A DNA stretch of 7,777 nucleotides, taken from NCBI GenBank assembly GCA_964561005.1, contig CAZLNO010000141.1, positions 1 through 7,777 on the forward strand, written 5' to 3'. Of the stretch, positions 6,154-7,777 are shown piece by piece. Source of the DNA: CAZLNO01 sp964561005. GTDB lineage: Bacteria; Pseudomonadota; Alphaproteobacteria; Kiloniellales; Rhodovibrionaceae. Position numbers and translations under genes: made by a program. Positions within the stretch are counted from its first letter, which is position 1. The number at the start of each line of letters is the position of its first letter. The notes under the pieces are model-generated. The model made no database searches and was not told where the DNA came from. It was given only the letters and a program-made list of their open reading frames with translations.

Positions 6154-6362
6154 GACGCCATCCCCCACGGCCAGCTTCCTGGATGCGCATCTCGGTGGGA
6201 CGCCAGGACGGCCCGGCCTGGACCGGCCTCCTCATGCCTCGATCGGCTCAGCACGAGGTTCGTTTCCTTCATACCGGACACTTGGTCCCTCATCGCCACT
6301 TTGTCGAAGGGCGAGCCTGTCGTAGGACGTGCCGCGGGACTCCGCCCGAACGCGAAGCGGCA
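6154..6362. other. Intergenic region between the peroxidase gene and pcm
   Basis: This 209-bp gap contains no convincing gene and no clear intrinsic terminator for the peroxidase; a 6-bp TGCCGC/GCGGCA inverted repeat is too weak to call. It presumably holds the pcm promoter, but I found no convincing -35/-10 pair. It carries the repeat fragment described separately. Confidence 0.5.
6305..6329. repeat. GAGCCTGTCG-type dispersed repeat fragment
   Basis: The stretch CGAAGGGCGAGCCTGTCG followed by TAGGACG resembles the intergenic GAGCCTGTCGAAGGACG element that recurs in many GC-rich proteobacterial genomes. It is imperfect (TCGTAGG in place of TCGAAGG) and includes a second partial GTCGAAGG just to the left. 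Only one copy is in the window, so assignment rests on remembered sequence similarity. Confidence 0.35.
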
Positions 6363-7454
6363 TCACTCCGCCGCGTAGGCGGGCGTCCGCTGCGTGCCGG
6401 TCAGGGCCCGCATGAAGGCGACCAGGTCGGAAACCTCCCGGTCGTTCAGGTTCAGCGGCCGCAGGATCGGCGTCTTGTTCGGGTGCTCGCCGCCGCCGGC
6501 GTCGTAGAAGCGCACCACCGCCTCCGGCGTCTCGAACGCGCCGTTGTGCATGTAGGGCGATGACTCTTCTATGTTGCGCAGGCCCATGGTGCGGAAGGCG
6601 CCGAGGTCCTCGGCCTTCTTGGTGATCTGCGCCCGGCCCGGGTCCTCTTTCAGTTCGGCCCAGCCGGGATAGCCGGTGCGCTTCGCATCGAAGCGGATCG
6701 AGGCCAGGATTTCCGGGTTGCCGACCACCCGGGCGTCAGGCACGCCAAGGTTGTAGAACGCGTTGTCGGTCAGGTTCGGACCGTTGTGGCAGGCGATGCA
6801 GTTGGCCTTGCCGACGAACAGCTCGAGGCCGCGCCTGGCCGCGTCGCCCAGGGCGCCGGTGTCGCCGTCCATGTAGCGGTCGAGCGGGCTGTCGTCGAAC
6901 ACCAGCGTGCGCTCGTAGGACCCGAGGGCCTTGGCGACGCGCCCGGCCGTGACGGCCCCGTCGCCGAAGGCCTTTTGGAAGGCCGCGACATAGCTGTCGT
7001 CGGTCTTCATCGTCTCGATCATCAGGTCGAGGTTGTTGTTCATGTGCAGCACGTTGCCGATCGGCCCGAGCGCCTGCTTGTCCAGCGTCGGGGCGCGGCC
7101 GTCCCAGATCAGCGGCTCGTTGTAGGCGACGTTGACCAGCGTGGGCGAGTTTCGCCGCTCGACCTTGGAGGGATAGGCGGGTCCCAGCGGCGTCGCCACC
7201 GCGAAGCCGTGGTCGGGCAGGTGGCAGGTCTGGCAGGACACCGAGCCGTCGCCCGAGAGCCCGGCGTCCTGGAACAGCCGCTGGCCCAGGTCGGCCTTGG
7301 CCTTGGTGAGCGGGTTGTCCTCGGGCGTGGGCACCGGGCCCAGGTGGCCGATCAGCTCCCGGGTCTCGGCGGGCGAGGGAATATCCTGGGCCGGCGCCGC
7401 CGGCGCGGCCAGGGCGAGGGCGGCCAGGACGGCCGCGGCGGTCCGCATCCGCAT
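6363..7454 (-). CDS. Di-heme cytochrome c peroxidase / MauG-family protein
   Basis: A 363-aa exported protein from the ATG at 7454. The signal peptide MRMRTAAAVLAALALAAPAAPAQ has a likely cut after APA. Two c-type heme sites are CQTCH (74-78) and CIACH (219-223), giving two hemes one per domain. LIWDGRAPTL (about 115-124) and SPYMHNGAFETPEAVVRFY are conserved stretches of the bacterial CCP/MauG family. Members reduce hydrogen peroxide with electrons from small cytochromes in the periplasm; MauG-type members instead oxidise protein residues, and the sequence alone does not decide between them. The upstream ATG at 7493 would put 13 polar residues before the signal peptide and lacks a Shine-Dalgarno sequence, whereas ATG 7454 follows AGGGGAG at about 9 nt. 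It stands alone, with a 209-bp gap before pcm. Confidence 0.93.
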   Translation of the reverse strand: MRMRTAAAVLAALALAAPAAPAQDIPSPAETRELIGHLGPVPTPEDNPLTKAKADLGQRLFQDAGLSGDGSVSCQTCHLPDHGFAVATPLGPAYPSKVERRNSPTLVNVAYNEPLIWDGRAPTLDKQALGPIGNVLHMNNNLDLMIETMKTDDSYVAAFQKAFGDGAVTAGRVAKALGSYERTLVFDDSPLDRYMDGDTGALGDAARRGLELFVGKANCIACHNGPNLTDNAFYNLGVPDARVVGNPEILASIRFDAKRTGYPGWAELKEDPGRAQITKKAEDLGAFRTMGLRNIEESSPYMHNGAFETPEAVVRFYDAGGGEHPNKTPILRPLNLNDREVSDLVAFMRALTGTQRTPAYAAE

Positions 7455-7683
7455 GATGCAAGGCTCCCCTGTCGCTGTGGTATCGTTAACCATTCAGTCT
7501 AGGGGATGCGTCCCTTGCCGGCCAGCGCGCTTGCGGGGCTTCCCGCGTCGGTGTGCCGCAAGGCAGGTCGGGCGGTGCTGGGGGTCGACGCGGCCTGAAC
7601 CCCGGCCCGTCCGGCCGCGCCGGCAGGCTGTCGCTCGGTGGAATGTTGACGTTTGCACGCGGGTGCGGGCGGGTGGCGCCTGA
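7455..7683. other. Upstream region of the peroxidase gene, no gene seen
   Basis: This stretch between the peroxidase start and the terminal repeats is GC-rich and holds only implausible frames rich in Pro, Arg and Ala. It should contain the peroxidase promoter, but I find no convincing minus-strand -35/-10 pair and no clear operator. TTGACG at 7646-7651 is on the plus strand and lacks a partner -10. Confidence 0.5.
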
Positions 7684-7698
7684 CGCGCCTTCGGCGCG
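7684..7698. repeat. Small hairpin with C(TTCG)G loop beside the palindromic repeats
   Basis: CGCGCC (7684-7689) pairs with GGCGCG (7693-7698). Counting the closing C-G, the loop is the very stable UUCG tetraloop in either transcript. It lacks a following T tract, so it is more likely part of a mosaic intergenic element with the adjoining repeats than a terminator. Confidence 0.5.
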
Positions 7699-7709
7699 CC
7701 CCCCATCCT

Positions 7710-7734
7710 GGCCTTCCCCCAAGGGGGAAGGGAC
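7710..7734. repeat. Palindromic intergenic repeat, copy 1
   Basis: GGCCTTCCCCCAAGGGGG continues to AAGGGAC. CCTTCCCCC and GGGGGAAGG form perfect 9-bp arms around AA. This CCTTC-CCC/GGG-GAAGG pattern is a familiar class of dispersed intergenic palindrome in GC-rich alphaproteobacteria. The second copy begins 39 bp later. Confidence 0.6.
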
Positions 7735-7748
7735 CATGTATGGGGGTT

Positions 7749-7773
7749 GGCCTTCCTCCCTGGGGGAAGGGAC
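7749..7773. repeat. Palindromic intergenic repeat, copy 2
   Basis: The same 25-bp unit in the same orientation as copy 1, differing in the centre (CCTCCCTGG in place of CCCCCAAGG). It keeps the GGCCTTCC and GGGGGAAGGGAC ends, and the stem remains possible with one wobble. The array may continue past the window edge. Confidence 0.6.
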
Positions 7774-7777
7774 TGCT

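Noticed and set aside
6154..6362. ECF-type promoter suggested by GGAAAC on the minus strand upstream of pcm
   Set aside because: No matching -10 element at the right spacing.
6363..7493. Upstream ATG (7493) as the peroxidase start
   Set aside because: It would place 13 polar residues before an intact signal peptide and has no Shine-Dalgarno, whereas ATG 7454 has one.
7486..7737. 83-codon minus-strand frame ahead of the peroxidase gene
   Set aside because: It starts inside the palindromic repeat and is Pro/Arg-rich, typical of spurious translation of intergenic GC-rich sequence.

Overview
The window is GC-rich (third codon positions almost all G/C) and carries gene families typical of an alphaproteobacterium: dnaK followed directly by dnaJ, and a SUV3-type helicase coupled by a 4-bp overlap to a small S4-domain RNA-binding protein. 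A Rhodospirillales-like lineage is my best guess, from gene content and composition only.

Layout. Plus strand: the 3' end of dnaK (1-575), a hairpin in the dnaK-dnaJ gap (592-619), then complete dnaJ (674-1813). Minus strand, read from the right: a secreted di-heme cytochrome c peroxidase/MauG-family protein (7454-6363), protein-L-isoaspartate methyltransferase pcm (6153-5431), the SUV3-like helicase (5372-2727) and the S4 protein (2730-2326), which ends in a hairpin containing its stop codon. The right end (7684-7777) holds an intergenic hairpin and two copies of a CCTTCC/GGAAGG palindromic repeat. A GAGCCTGTCG-type repeat fragment lies between the peroxidase and pcm genes.

The most interesting part is the roughly 510 bp between dnaJ and the S4 gene, where the two gene blocks converge. 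On the minus strand is a 24-codon ORF (2147-2073) with a strong Shine-Dalgarno sequence. It encodes an almost perfect amphipathic helix whose only charged residues form one stripe of alternating sign (R2, E5, R8, E12, R15, E19, K22, then D23), resembling the charge-zipper idea proposed for TisB-type membrane peptides. On the plus strand a candidate structured RNA (about 1887-2066) runs towards it from a TTGACG-N17-GATTCT promoter candidate. Both transcripts would end at the same 12-bp hairpin (2037-2066). The RNA carries two segments (1901-1921 and 1924-1935) complementary to the peptide mRNA on either side of its AUG; one covers the Shine-Dalgarno sequence. Most differences are changes that keep G-U pairing. 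The architecture resembles the convergent par (Fst/RNA II) type I toxin-antitoxin locus, but the peptide is not recognisably Fst. The alternative is that the plus-strand segment is a decayed duplicate of the peptide gene; the two explanations may both be true. Toxicity, transcription and antitoxin action are inference.

The remaining genes are housekeeping or stress functions: protein folding (DnaK/DnaJ), protein repair (Pcm), peroxide handling (peroxidase) and RNA handling (helicase and S4 protein).
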